Shown: positions 11,301-22,440 of the stretch, piece after piece
How positions within the stretch are numbered: position 1 is the stretch's first letter
How the letters are laid out: each line of letters begins with the position of its first letter
DNA from: Aricia agestis
Lineage: Eukaryota > Arthropoda > Insecta > Lepidoptera > Lycaenidae
DNA: 64,000 nt
Assembly: GCF_905147365.1 (NCBI RefSeq)
Contig: NC_056406.1
Coordinates: 5,654,501 to 5,718,500, forward strand
Direction of reading: 5' to 3'
Made by a program: the position numbers and the translations under genes
The notes under the pieces: generated by a model
What the model was told of the DNA's origin: nothing
What the model saw: only the letters and a program-made list of their open reading frames with translations
Database searches by the model: none

Positions 11301-14300
11301 AACTGCGGCATTTCTAGGCGGGTAGGGCCTCCGGTAAACTCACTCACTCGGCGAAACACAGCGCAAGCGCTGTTTCACGCCGGTTTTCTGTGAGGCCGTG
11401 GTATTTCTCCGGTCGAGCCGGCCCATTCGTGCCGAAGCATGGCTCTCCCACGGACGAAATTGGTGCAACACATTTAAGAAACCATTTTTCTGCTTATTCA
11501 AACCCTCATTTTAGTTTTTAAAATTGGACTTAAAAGGATTCCACACCGCCGTTTTTCCATACAAACGCTGTCCCCTGTTTCCTGCCTGGATAATGCCGGT
11601 AGAGTTATAATTTTTTTCCTGAACATGTATGGCCACTATTAGCATGTCCCTATGTTTTCTTTTTTTCATAATTTTATTATTAAAAAAGATAAGAACGTCC
11701 AAAAACCCAAAAAAATGGCAAGATTTTCCTCTGTGTTTAAACACCCAGAAAAAGAAACTGGCTAAAATATACAAAAAAAATACTTAAATCGGTTAAGTTT
11801 TGGAGAAGGAATCAGCGGAAAACGAATTGAAGATTTTCTGTTCTTTTATTAGAACTTTTGTCGTATTGTCTCTATCGCGCTTTGCGGTGGGAGACTTGAG
11901 ATTGGTGAGACAGCAATACATTTTCAAATACCTATTCAATTAAACATAAAAAAATCAATTTCTCTCGCCCCTGGTGTATCCTCTTAAGAAAAGAAAGCTT
12001 TAAAGTCTTGAAATTAAGTATGTATTCACCCTAAGGTACAGTAAGTATCTATATATTAATAAGTGAGCCAAAAACTTTGTATCCCTTTTGACGAAAAATG
12101 TGGAAATGTAGGTGAATGAAATTTTGCACAGTTATAATTTATATAGTAAAGGAGTGTATCGAGCTAATATTATTTTGAAATTATGCTTTTATCATACATT
12201 TTTTTAACAAATAAAACATTACACACACTACAATACGCACACTCAAAAAGATTTTTTAATGACAAGCCTATACATACGAATTATTATACTCTTTTATTTA
12301 TGGTTGAAGTCTGTTGACAACTAGTGGACCATTGGGCGAGTTTATTATATATTTTATTTACCCTGCTGCTGCTGTTGCTGCTTGGCCTGTTGTTCCACAG
12401 CCTCTGCTTCCCTCACCAGTCCCAACGACCGGTAATAGTCTATCCACTGTTGCGAGTAATCCGGCTGTCCGGTGGCTGGATTGATTTGCACTTGTTGCTT
12501 AAAAAAATATTTTTAGGTAACAATAAAGTGAACCATTTTACTGCTTGCAACTGAATGATAGTAGAACAATATTTTCTTTACTTTTCATCTGCTTTCATTA
12601 CTTGCAGCTAAAATAGCAATATTCTATTTGTGTAAAACTAATGTACAGTTTGAGGTTTTTTTAGTTGATAAAACTTCAAAAAATTAACCCAACGCTATTG
12701 AAAAGGTAACATCAGAAACCGATGAAAATGTATAACAACATCAATATGATATTATTATGTACATTCACGAATTCTACAATAATTTTAGGGAATTCGCTGC
12801 GACACGTCCACTGCCAACCAGCACCTTAATGTTTTAGTGAGTGATATTTACCTGTGGCTGTGGCTGCTGCGCGTTGCCTTGGTGCCAGTTGGGGTTGTAC
12901 CCCCAGGCGGGGGGGCCGGGGGCGGGGCCGCCGCCGCCATAGAACTCCGCGCCGTTGCCGTTGCCGCCGTTACCACCCCCGTTGTTCCCGCCTTCGGGGA
13001 TGAAGTTCACTGGCTGGAGAATAAATTAGTTTAGAATTTTTGCCCTAAATACCTCATTTAACTTTGCCCATTCACATCATAATTATGTCACAGAGAGATT
13101 TAGTGTCTAACGGCCGTTCCCAATATTTGATCTATCTCTAATTTTGCCCTACTAGAGATAGGAATAGCTCACATTAGACATTAGAGACATATATTTTATG
13201 TCAATTGTGAGCTATTATCTGCTAGAGATAGAGCAGGGAAAAACCAGAGATAGATCAAATATTGGGAATGGCCGTTAACACACTAGGCCGAAGTCACGCG
13301 GCGGAAATTCTGCATGATTATGCCCGCAATGTCAAACGCATACAATATACGGACGGAACGCGACGGAATAGTGTGTCATCGGTAATTGAAAATACATTGC
13401 GGGCGTAATCATGCACAATTTCCGCCGTGTAACTTCGGCCTAGTGTGTTTAGACACTAATGCCTGTTTTCACCAACCGCCTCCTAACGCTAAGTGGTCCC
13501 CTAGCGGCCATTAAGGGTACTTAAACTTCAAGATTTCACGAATTTTTGTGTGTCACATATCAACTGACGACTCGGAAAGGGATCGGCACTGTTTCGCCTC
13601 GAGCCGTTCAATGTTGTTTGTATGAAACTCCCTACTGCAACGCACACCAAGCGGAACCGTAACGTAATCGCCTCGCCTCGGAAGGGGACAGCGGTCGGCG
13701 AGCCGTAAGCGAGGCGTCGCCTAGCCGTAGCCGAGTTGACGTGCAGGCGCTACTGATACGCTTTATTTACGCTAGGTTGACGGCGAGGCGAAAGGCGATC
13801 CCTTTCCGAGTTGATACGTGTGCCGTGACCTAAAGGCCTTTTTTTTAACTTACACAAAGTAACATACACAATATCACTTGAAAGTTATATTTATAGTTAT
13901 ATTACACAAAGTACTATTTAAACAAAGTAATATTTAAAACTCATAACGGTAATTTTTAAAAGGCCAGTTAATGTCCTTATTGAAATTGGAATCAACCCAA
14001 TATCATTAAAATTTTTACTCTTGTATCAGTTGTTTGAGCTAAGAGATGTGCCAAGATTTTCAATTTATGTGTATGTCATGAAGTTAATATACCTAGCGGA
14101 ATAGAGCAACAATCTCGAGCTAACAAATGAAACCGAAATTGATTTACGTCTCTGTGTAAAAATTTGTTTATGTATACACTTAAACAAGCATCTTTCTAAG
14201 AGATCAAATTGTCAACGTGCCGATAAGTGCCGACTGGACGTCAAACAGATTGAAGAAGAAAAATTGGTTCTGTTGTCATGTATCACACGTCTCTTTTTAC

Positions 14301-17300
14301 CACACAGTGTTACTAATAGTGACATCTCGCTTGCTCAGGCCTTTGTTTCTCTATTCCGCTAGGTATAATATTAACGCTACTTATAGCAAAATATTGTAAG
14401 AACTTTTGTAACAAGGGATTGCAATCCGGCGTCATTTTCAATCCGGCCCGGATTCCCATCAATCCGGCCTGGTCCGGCCGGATCCGACCGGATTGGTGAA
14501 ACTGAACTAAAAAGTAAAAATCATCCTATTTTTTACACTTTAGTTCAAAAACATTTGCATCTGTTGTAGATGACATGATTTTTTTTAAAGTGAAGTAACC
14601 ACTTTTCATATACCGTAGTGATTCGAACATGATTTTACGTTTATGATATATGTTTGGGCATACGTTGCCCAAACATATATACGGCTTTCTCGCAACATAA
14701 TCGGCCTAGTCCAGAGGAATGAGCAGATCAGTACGTCTGGGACTAAACCATGTGAGAGCTTCCTCACGATGTTTCCGTACGAGCTTCCGTATTATTGAGA
14801 TATGAAAATGTCTCATTAGTTCACGCCTCCACCCGGGATCGAATCAGCACCCTCTCGAGTGCGAATCATACGTCTACCCACTGGGCCAAAAACGCTCTAT
14901 TAGTTAAAAATAATTGAGTTATTCAAGTGTCATTATTTAACTTATATGTGGGTTGTTCATAAAAATAAATCATAAAATATATACAAAATTTAGTTCTGAC
15001 CCAAATCAATGCAAAGAATCAAGAAAATAATTAAGACTTAGCTGTAGTTAATAGTGAGTTGATATTTATATTAAAGATTTGTTACTTACAATTTAAAAGT
15101 AACTAACCAACCAATGTGAAAAGGAGATCAGAAGACGTATAGGTATGGCCAAGAATGCAATGTCGCAGCTCCAAAGAATATTGAAAGATCGTAAAATCTC
15201 ACGGAAGACAAAAATTATACTTAAGAAAGCGGATCGCGATCAAATTGACGCCTTCGACATGTGGTGCTGGCGGAAAATGCTCCAAATACCATGGACCTTT
15301 CGTACCAACATCTCCATCCATCCTTAGTGATTTAAAGATAAAAACAAGACTGTCGTCGATATGCCTACGAAGAGTTTTTGATTTCTTTAGTCACATCGCA
15401 AGAAAGGATGGCCATAACCTTGAACAGCTTGTGGTTACAGGCAAAGTTGACGGTCGCCGTTCAAGAGGCCGAAGCGCTATCACGATGGTCTGACCAAGTG
15501 CGCACTACGCTAGACACCGGCCTTCATGACGCCCTCCATTCTGCCAAAGATCGTCACAGATGGCGTAATGTGGTCACCTCTAAACTCATAAAGGGGAATC
15601 ACGACCCTCAGCAATGAGGGACACGACACGAGGATAAGGAAACAACCAACCAAGTGTGACCACCAAAGCTACACCTGGTAAACTACTTATAATAAAGCTG
15701 CTTATGGCTGAAAGGCCCTTACAGCTTCTATTAAGACACTAGTGTACTAATTCGCTTTATTATCAGCAAAATATTATCATAAAAAACAAGATAAAGCTTA
15801 AACACCACGCGTAACGTATTTGAAGCACCTTTTTCATGCAACGACCATATCAGTTTGCTACCAATTACTAGCACCGGATCCGGTCTGCGGATCCGGTATA
15901 TTAGGACCGGATCCGGTAACCGTAAAATGATACCGGATCCGGCGAATTTCCGGATCCGGTATCATTTTATCTATCCGTGACGCACTTTTCAGTCCGTGGA
16001 AATAGAGAGTTCTATTTCCAGTCACGGATAGTCACGGATAATCTGTCGTCTGTGATGCGCCTTTAGAGCATCTAGTCCGTACTAATGTATGCCATAGCCC
16101 GTATGGCGTGTTATTTTATAAAGAAAATTCTACCAAGCCAAGATGGCATTGTTAGTTCAATCTTACCATTCCAACTTTCTCCATAATGATCCGTTTGCAG
16201 TGCTCCACTGCGTCTGGATGTCCTCTGATGAAGAATGTCCGGTTATTCCTGTCCGAGTTCTGTACTCGCCTGTCGAGCTCACAATGAGCACCAGACTGAG
16301 CATTGATCTGCTTGATTACTTCTCCACCTGATCGTAAATATTTATTATGTTTAGAATTGCATATTTTTTGTACTTTTGTATAAATTCGTACTTGCATTTT
16401 GTATCCATGCTTGCTTATACCTAAACTACTCTTATTTTCTATGTTAAGTTTACAATTCAGAATGGCGCGTAAGAAAAGTAAATTTACTAATAAAAGTTAC
16501 ATAACGGCTATGCTGTATGATGTGGTTTTCTTTGACTAACAAATTTAAACAAGTGCTTAAGATTATACATCTTATGCACTGTTTAAACATTTGTAGCGCT
16601 AGACTGCAAGTCAGTTACTCTGAAAAACACTTAGTAGTATTACATACAGAACAACAAGACGACATTGTCTTGTTGTTCTGTATGTAATGCTAGGTACTAC
16701 TAAGTGTTGTCGAAGTTGTCTGCAGATATACTTAATACCCCGAACCCTGAATAACACTTGAAACAATCCACATACCCCTGCCGATGATGAGTCCGCACTT
16801 GACGTTGGAGACGGTGAATGTAACTCGTATCTCGGGCGCGTCCTGCCACTGCTGGTAGTCGTCGCGCTGGCCGCCGCCGCCGCCGCCGTTCCGCTGCGCC
16901 GAGTTGCCGCGGCCCCGACCAGACCGTATCGCCATCTGAACATTAATCATTAGGAGTGAAGACTAGAAGGAACCCAAGCCGGGTTTAGAAGATTTTGAAA
17001 ATTGAATCACTTGATATTGTGAACGAAATTAAATAATTGTTACCTAGGATTACAGGAGACTTAGGGCCAGTTTTTGATTAAGTGCCGAATAGGCTATTCA
17101 CAACTTTTTTGACAGATCCTCCATATCTTGATCTGTCAAGTTAATTGGTGGACAGCCTATTCGTCACTTATCAGGAAGTGGTGAAACAGGCCTTTAGGTG
17201 AGATGCAACAAAGATCTTCTCTTTTTTATCTTTATCATATTTTGTTTAAAAAGCTTACATTTACACTTGCTATTAAGTCTTCAATCATTTGCCGAGCTTG

Positions 17301-18636
17301 TTCAACTTGGTGTGGTTTTCCTTGTAAATAACACCTCTTGTCACCTGGACCATCGTCTCTTTCCTGATGAAATTGAACTCTGCAACCTGTTTCTGCTTGA
17401 ATTTTTTTGATCATATCACCTCCCCTGCCGATAACTACGCCTACCGCTACTTTGGGAACTAACACCTGTAAATACAAAAACATTAATAATAATAATTTGT
17501 GGTTTAACAAATATTTCTCTTACTAGTAATCAAGAGTTTCCTTACAACAAACTACCTATTTAAATTTCTTGATAATAATAAATATTAAACTATTCTACCT
17601 CAGTTGAGTTTGTAGCGAGGCCATTGCCCTGGTCTTGTGGGGGATATCCATCATCATAATTCCTGTTCCCCCCACCTTGTCCTTGTGCCATGTCTTTTTC
17701 AGCCAACAGCTCATATACCATTTGTTTAGCGTGCTCCACTTTTGATGGATCCCCTGATATACGCAGAGGCTTTTCCTGAAACAAATTCATATATTAATAT
17801 TTGGGAAGCTGCACATATACAATAATTACCATTAAAACTTATTCTAATACTAAACATACATATTCAGTGTTAGGTCCATCTTGTATGACAACCATTTTGG
17901 CACCAGACTGTTCTTGGAGCTGTTTTATAGTTTTTCCATTTTTTCCAATGATCAGCCCCACTTTAGGTCCCGGTAACATGATTTCCTCCTGGAAAAAAAT
18001 TAACATTAATTCATATTCTGAGCTTTGGTAATGGATGATTAGTAAAACTTGTCACTACAGATATTTTGTTACATTTTTAAAACATTTAAAGCGGGCTCCA
18101 CACTCGTAGTGAAAAAGCCCGCGAAGGCCGCGAACCGCGAGTGTGGAGGGTTTCGCGGCTTCGCGTTCGCGCTTTGTGGCTTTCCCCGTCTAGTGTCGGT
18201 ATGTTGGCCCGCGATAAAGGGCTCGCGAAGCGCAAAACATCATCCACACTCGCTTTCAGAGCAGCAGCAACAGTGACTTCAACAACCATTTTCTCAAATG
18301 CGCGAACGTAAATGCGAAGATTGCGAGTGTAGAGGGCCGTATTTGTTCGCGTCATGTTCACGGCGCGTAGCACTTGTGAATCGCGGCCGCAATTCGCGCC
18401 GCGAGTGTGGAGAGGGCTTAATATGCATTTTGTTTTGATTGTCGCGGGCGAAAAAACCGGCCGGGGAAAGTCGCGAAACCCTCCACACTCGCGGTTCGCG
18501 GCCTTTCGCGCCGCGAGTGTAGAGCCCGCTTTAGACTGTAGTTGTGCACATTAGAAAAATGTCGGCGTACATAAGTACACAATGTAATGTGTAAGTATAG
18601 TCAACTAACAGTGATGGCAAGTCCGCCGCCCCCTCC

Positions 18637-18669
<33 letters not shown>

Positions 18670-21374
18670 CCCACCCCCGCGCATCATCGGCGGCATACCA
18701 CCGCCGCCGGGTCCATCCTGATGCTGAGGGGCGTTTTCGCGCCCACGGTGGTTCACGATCTGATTTACCATTTCCCTGTTCAACAAAATATGCATATTAC
18801 AATAGTGATGTATTGCAGGTAGGGGCAGAGGGAGCTGCCGCACCCCCGGGAAGATGATATAAACGTCAAACAAATTTCCTGGCAAATGGGAATTAAAAAC
18901 GTGTTACCTACTCTGTGCAAAATGAAGTGTTGAAAATAAAATATTTTTCAGTCACATTAATAAAATAAATTTTCATGATTTTTTATTTCAACATACCAGA
19001 ATAACCATATTCTAGAAACAGGTATGAGCTGCCCAAGCTGAAATCCTGGGTACGCCCATGAGCATGATCAATTTATTGTATTGACAGAAACATTTATTAC
19101 ACAATGAATACCTCTGGAATAAAATGTACTTCATATTTAGTGTGGACAACTTACTTTGCTCTGGAAATCGCTTCTCTCGATCCAGTAAGTGTACAAAGGC
19201 GATCAGGTTGACCGCCAGAGTCGGGAGCCATTTGAATTTTACAACCGGACTCAGCTTGGAGCCTTGTTATTTGTTCTCCTCCACGTCCTATAACTGCACC
19301 ACAAATAAAACAATTACTCATCATTGTGACATATTGACCGTTTTAATATTATCACTAAACTGCATTAAAATATGATCATACTTAGTCCGACCATCTTGTC
19401 TGGAACACGGATGTATTCATTGATGGATTGATCTGGCATCATATTGGAAGATCCTACAGATGGAGGACCTGAGTTGGATCCCGAGTTAGCTGCCAGCCTG
19501 GCTGCTGCTGCTGCGGCAGCCGCCGCCGCTGCTGCTGTTGCACTAAAATATTTTTTTTCATTAAATAAGCGTTAAGAATCTTTGGCCTAATAAAAACTAA
19601 TGGAAACTCCATAGTAAGTTTTGAACAAATGTTAAAAAAATTCATTTGGGCGATTCCATTATTGCGGGTGCAACACTTTGACACACATAAAGCTTCCTAC
19701 AGACAAAATGAAGCATATTTATTAATAAATTATCCCTTGAATGAATTAATAATGTATCCCCATTTTAACTAGTTTAACAATAATTTATAAATTAAAACCT
19801 TTATCAAATGTATGAAGGGCACTGACCTCCATTATACAAGTACGCTGGACTTATGATAGTAATTGATACCTACCTGTTTTTTGTGCCTATTTGAAACGGA
19901 ATAAGCACCCCCAATGCGGGGGAAGAGAACTAAATCTGACGTAAAAATGACGTTTGAAAGTCGCCATATTGACGCTAATAGCTGCAGTAGTGTGAGTATT
20001 TGGAACTACCAAAAAATTTGTGATGACAACTGTTGTTATTGATTGTGGTTACGTCAGATTTAGTTCTCTTCCCTTTCAAATAGACACAAAAACAGCAGTC
20101 ATTTCAAAGGGTATCAAAAATCCAGCATACTTGTATAATGGAGGTCAGTGATGAAGGGCAACAAAACAGGTTTGAAGTGCTATTGCGGGTGCAACCAATT
20201 AAGAACTGTGATGGGTTAATATTGATGGCCCCAACGAATAAACATGCAAAAGCTCTTACTCAAAAAAAATTTTTGTATTTTTTTGTGTATTTTCTGCTTT
20301 TGTAAAGGTTATTCGAAGAGTGATTGTAAAGTTTATCAGAAGAGCTGCAGGTGGTGAGTTGCCGGTCTTTTTATGAGGGAATACGCTCTCTTTTTTTGAA
20401 GGTTAGCTGGTCGTATAGGTCCGGAAATACTGCTGGTAACAGTTCATTCCAAATTTTAAAGTGCGCGGCAGAATGTTACGCGAAAAAAGCACGGTGGGAG
20501 ACTGCCACTCATCAAGGTTATGAAAATGGTATATTTTTCACGTGGAACGATGGCAAAAAGTTGCAGGAACTATGATTCCGAACAATTCCTCAGAGCACTC
20601 CCTGTGATAAAACCGATTGAGGCTGCAGAGTGAAGCTATTTACATCTCGGCGTTATTACAAGGGGTCCAGCCTGTTTGAAACATTATGGCGGCCCTTCGA
20701 ATATACCACTATTACCGAACAATCATCATCAACAATCCCATGGTTCTGTAATAGTCTTCGGTAATATACTACTATTACCGAAGACTATTACAGAACCATG
20801 GGATTGTTCTCAGAATATGGTTTATGAAGAGTTAAAAGTTATTTTACATGCCTTTTTATAAACGAGAAAATATATAAATACTCACCTCATTGATGGTTGT
20901 TGGGGCAGTTGAGGAGGATAAGAGTCAACTGAAGCTTGTTTCTTAGCACTTGGTTCCAAACCGTCTTCTAATGGTCTTTTAGTACCACCTCCTTCGATCT
21001 TAGCAGCAACCTAAAATGTAATCGCAGATCCAATTATTTGCGATTGTCGACGAATAACAATGGATTCGAATACGCCGACACGACGCCCAATAATGTAGGT
21101 TAGGAGTTCAACTTTTAACAAGTAGATACGTATTTTAAGAAGCACAGTTTTGTAATGTAATTATTCATTGAAAGTTATAGTGACAGGTAGATTTTAAAAG
21201 AAGGTATCTTAAAAATTTATCTATAAATAGGGAACAAGTGTCAATGGGCATCGATTGCAGTTATCAGGTAAATGGAAAGTTGAAACTTACTAATCTCGCA
21301 CGTTGTACTGCAGCCGCAAATCCCCCCGGTTGGCTATTATTTGGAAGCGTAGCCATAGAAGAATAATCACTCAT
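8304..21374 (-). CDS. Psi: PSI / far upstream element-binding protein (FUBP/KSRP family), four KH domains
   Basis: Nuclear single-strand nucleic-acid binding protein. The fly protein represses splicing by recruiting U1 snRNP; vertebrate relatives act on MYC transcription and mRNA decay. Exons from the ATG at 21374 downward: 21374-21291, 21010-20886, 19542-19382, 19293-19155, 18775-18610, 17988-17860, 17775-17599, 17465-17259, 16935-16776, 16327-16167, 13013-12852, 12497-12362, 9362-9190, 8516-8304. The product is 730 aa, matching the family. Four KH domains carry the GXXG loops GRGG, GKNG, GRGG and GRGG, at about residues 108-175, 226-290, 328-396 and 430-503. Ala and Gly homopolymers precede and follow KH1. 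The C-terminus holds two related motifs, [14 protein letters not shown] (about 570) and [14 protein letters not shown] (about 632), the type known in fly PSI to bind U1-70K. It ends in a Gly/Pro/Tyr/His-rich tail. Every junction keeps frame. Confidence 0.95.
9576..11453 (-). mobile_element. Internally deleted Jockey/R1-type LINE: endonuclease joined to C-terminal part
   Basis: On the minus strand the 5' region (11330-11453) is followed by an AP-type endonuclease reading frame (about 11237-10130) with motifs [21 protein letters not shown] and GSSDHCLV, the expected active-site blocks. Near 10130 the frame shifts directly into a post-RT C-terminal segment (10096-9629; [22 protein letters not shown]). 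The whole reverse-transcriptase core, including the FADD box, is absent. The element ends in an AT-rich tail near 9576. It sits in a Psi intron (between exons 12 and 13) in the same orientation as the gene and cannot be autonomous. Confidence 0.88.
11480..12340. other. Psi intron stretch, AT-rich, no recognised gene
   Basis: Between the LINE and Psi exon 12 there is AT-rich sequence with no coherent ORF. The blocks around 11510-11960 look like worn dispersed repeat, but I see no ends I could define. Confidence 0.35.
13108..13277. mobile_element. MITE with about 30-bp terminal inverted repeats
   Basis: The ends begin TAACGGCCGTTCCCAATAT and the inverted ATATTGGGAATGGCCGTTA; the match continues through ATTTGATCTATCTCT. 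170 bp, non-coding, in the Psi intron between exons 10 and 11. Confidence 0.8.
13279..13447. mobile_element. MITE with CACTAGGCCGAAGT ends, directly beside the previous one
   Basis: The inverted ends (ACACTAGGCCGAAG and CTTCGGCCTAGTGT) extend inward through GCGGAAATT and TGCATGATTA. A diverged relative lies at 50641-50809, sharing the internal block AACGCATACAATATA and GTGTGTCATCGGTAAT. Confidence 0.8.
13547..13828. mobile_element. Inverted-repeat element rich in CGAGGCG
   Basis: The ends are imperfect inverted copies around CTCGGAAAGGGATCG (left 13570s, right near 13795-13812). The interior is CG-rich and non-coding. Confidence 0.6.
14091..14364. mobile_element. MITE with ACCTAGCGGAATAGAG ends
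   Basis: Inverted termini ACCTAGCGGAATAGAG and CTCTATTCCGCTAGGT enclose about 274 bp. A second, oppositely oriented copy is at 33370-33636 and shares interior blocks such as GTGTATCACACGTCTC. Confidence 0.82.
14417..14500. repeat. Array of ATCCGGCC-type palindromic words
   Basis: The word AATCCGG or its complement occurs about seven times in 85 bp. A similar dense array of CCGGATCCGG lies at 15875-15965. Confidence 0.6.
14700..14895 (-). mobile_element. tRNA-derived SINE (reverse orientation), partial
   Basis: Reading the minus strand, GGCCCAGTGGG (near 14880) resembles a pol III A box and GATTCGATCCC (near 14835) a B box at the expected spacing, followed by non-tRNA sequence. It does not fold as a full tRNA, so I call it a SINE head plus body, in the Psi intron between exons 10 and 11. 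Confidence 0.55.
15120..15650 (+). mobile_element. RTE-clade LINE fragment, C-terminal part of the RT protein
   Basis: Three overlapping frames on + together give the conserved post-RT region of RTE proteins: ISRKTKI, then [21 protein letters not shown], then [20 protein letters not shown], then [12 protein letters not shown] and [13 protein letters not shown]. The breaks between them are frameshifts, and a block after TKI is missing. It is a dead 5'-truncated copy on the strand opposite to Psi. Confidence 0.82.
15875..15965. repeat. CCGGATCCGG palindrome array
   Basis: About five copies of the 10-bp palindrome ACCGGATCCGGT or a shortened form occur within 90 bp, some joined by TAAAATGATA / TATCATTTTA, themselves inverted. 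Confidence 0.7.
16626..16708. repeat. Hairpin in the Psi intron between exons 9 and 10
   Basis: Arms (AACACTTAGTAGTA... and ...TACTACTAAGTGTT) pair over about 35 bp with one small bulge (CTAGG); the central GTCTTGTTGTTCTGTATGTAAT half pairs perfectly and the loop is short. Confidence 0.7.
17061..17193. mobile_element. MITE, TTTCACCACTT family
   Basis: The ends are imperfect inverted repeats: GGGCCAGTTTTTGATTAAGTG on the left and CACTTATCAGG...AAACAGGCC on the right, with inner pairs GAATAGGCTATTC / AGCCTATTC. A shorter relative occurs at 37273-37356. Confidence 0.6.
18088..18532. mobile_element. CG-rich inverted-repeat element with CGAGTGTGGAG subterminal repeats
   Basis: The ends AAAGCGGGCTCCACACTCG and CGAGTGTAGAGCCCGCTTT are inverted. 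Inside, CGAGTGTGGA or its complement recurs several times along with GCCGCGAA words. 445 bp, in the Psi intron between exons 5 and 6. Its CG-richness creates ORFs on both strands that have no protein character. Confidence 0.82.
20337..20700 (-). mobile_element. Fragment of the same LINE as at 9576-11453 (3' coding part)
   Basis: On the + strand this tracks 9655-10015 almost base for base (AGAAGAGCTGCAGGTG, GGTCCGGAAATACTGCTGG, TTCCGAACAATTCCTCAGAG) with indels and lost frame. It lies in the Psi intron between exons 2 and 3. Confidence 0.85.
20731..20808. repeat. Perfect 36-bp hairpin
   Basis: 20731-20766 (starting AACAATCCCATGGTTCTG) is the exact complement of 20773-20808, with a 6-base loop. 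It directly follows the LINE fragment. Confidence 0.85.
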
Positions 21375-22440
21375 GTTTAAATTAAAGCAACCATTCAACC
21401 GCGCAATACGGCAGCCATTAATACGGATCAAAAGACCTAAAAATTATAATGTTGTGTTGAATTGAAGACTCGAAAGGAACGAGAATGACGCGGGTCACAG
21501 ACCATAAGCAATGAAATAATCTTTCCAATTTGATGTCACATTAACAAATGGAAAGCACGGTATGATTAAGTGAACCAATTGCGTGACAGTGAATTAAAAA
21601 AATGTGAGACGCTATTGGATAAATACTTTCAGAATGCCATGATGCCAATAATAATTGCCAATATATAAAAATCGAAAAAAATAATCACCCGAGCTATTCG
21701 TTTTGATAGGAATAAAATGTATTATAATTTATAAGTACCGAGTACGGTATCAGAATCAGGTAAATAATTGAGCATGAATCATAGTAGATACTTTAAATTG
21801 TTATACCTAGGCGTATTTTTTCCAAAAATATATTTTACAGCAAAAACTATTGATTACAAATTACAATATTTGTTATTTTCAGTTCAGGCAATATATTTTG
21901 TCCATGAGAAATGTCATTGTCTATGAATGAAAGCGTTTTGATATTGCTTATTTCGCGCCTAAACATAACATTCGATTATAATGAATTAATTTGTTTCAAT
22001 GATATTCTATGTTACTAACGTAACTAGATTGGAAGTTTACGGTAGCAACGCGTTGCCACTTCGAAGATGCCTGCAGGCATATCTCACATACATAATGACA
22101 TAACGAATATATGACTTGACATTGTCTTTTGAACAAAAAAGTGGTTACGCATTTCTGAGAATCTTTTGTAAGACATTGCTACTCTAGTATTTTAGAAACT
22201 CATTGATTTGTTTTGATAAACTCTACAAGTTATAATTTGATACTTATATAATTATGTTGAGAAGCAGGCCTAGAATCAGTGCAATCTAAAATTGATTATC
22301 TAAGAAATTTTAGACTTTAAAATTTTACTTCAGTTTTGATTTTAGGTCCGGTTGTGGTGATATTTAATCGGATTTTGCTTTGGCTTTGCCCAAAAATACA
22401 TTTGGTCGGTAATAAACATATTAATTAAGTATATTATATA
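21375..22440. promoter_or_regulatory. Upstream region of Psi, promoter not resolved
   Basis: This is the AT-rich region upstream of the Psi start (minus strand). The first 200 bases should contain the 5' UTR and promoter, but I cannot point to a TATA box or initiator with confidence. No ORF with protein character is present. Confidence 0.35.

Noticed and set aside
18049..18554. Several ORFs on both strands
   Set aside because: They fall inside a CG-rich inverted-repeat element and have no protein-like features.
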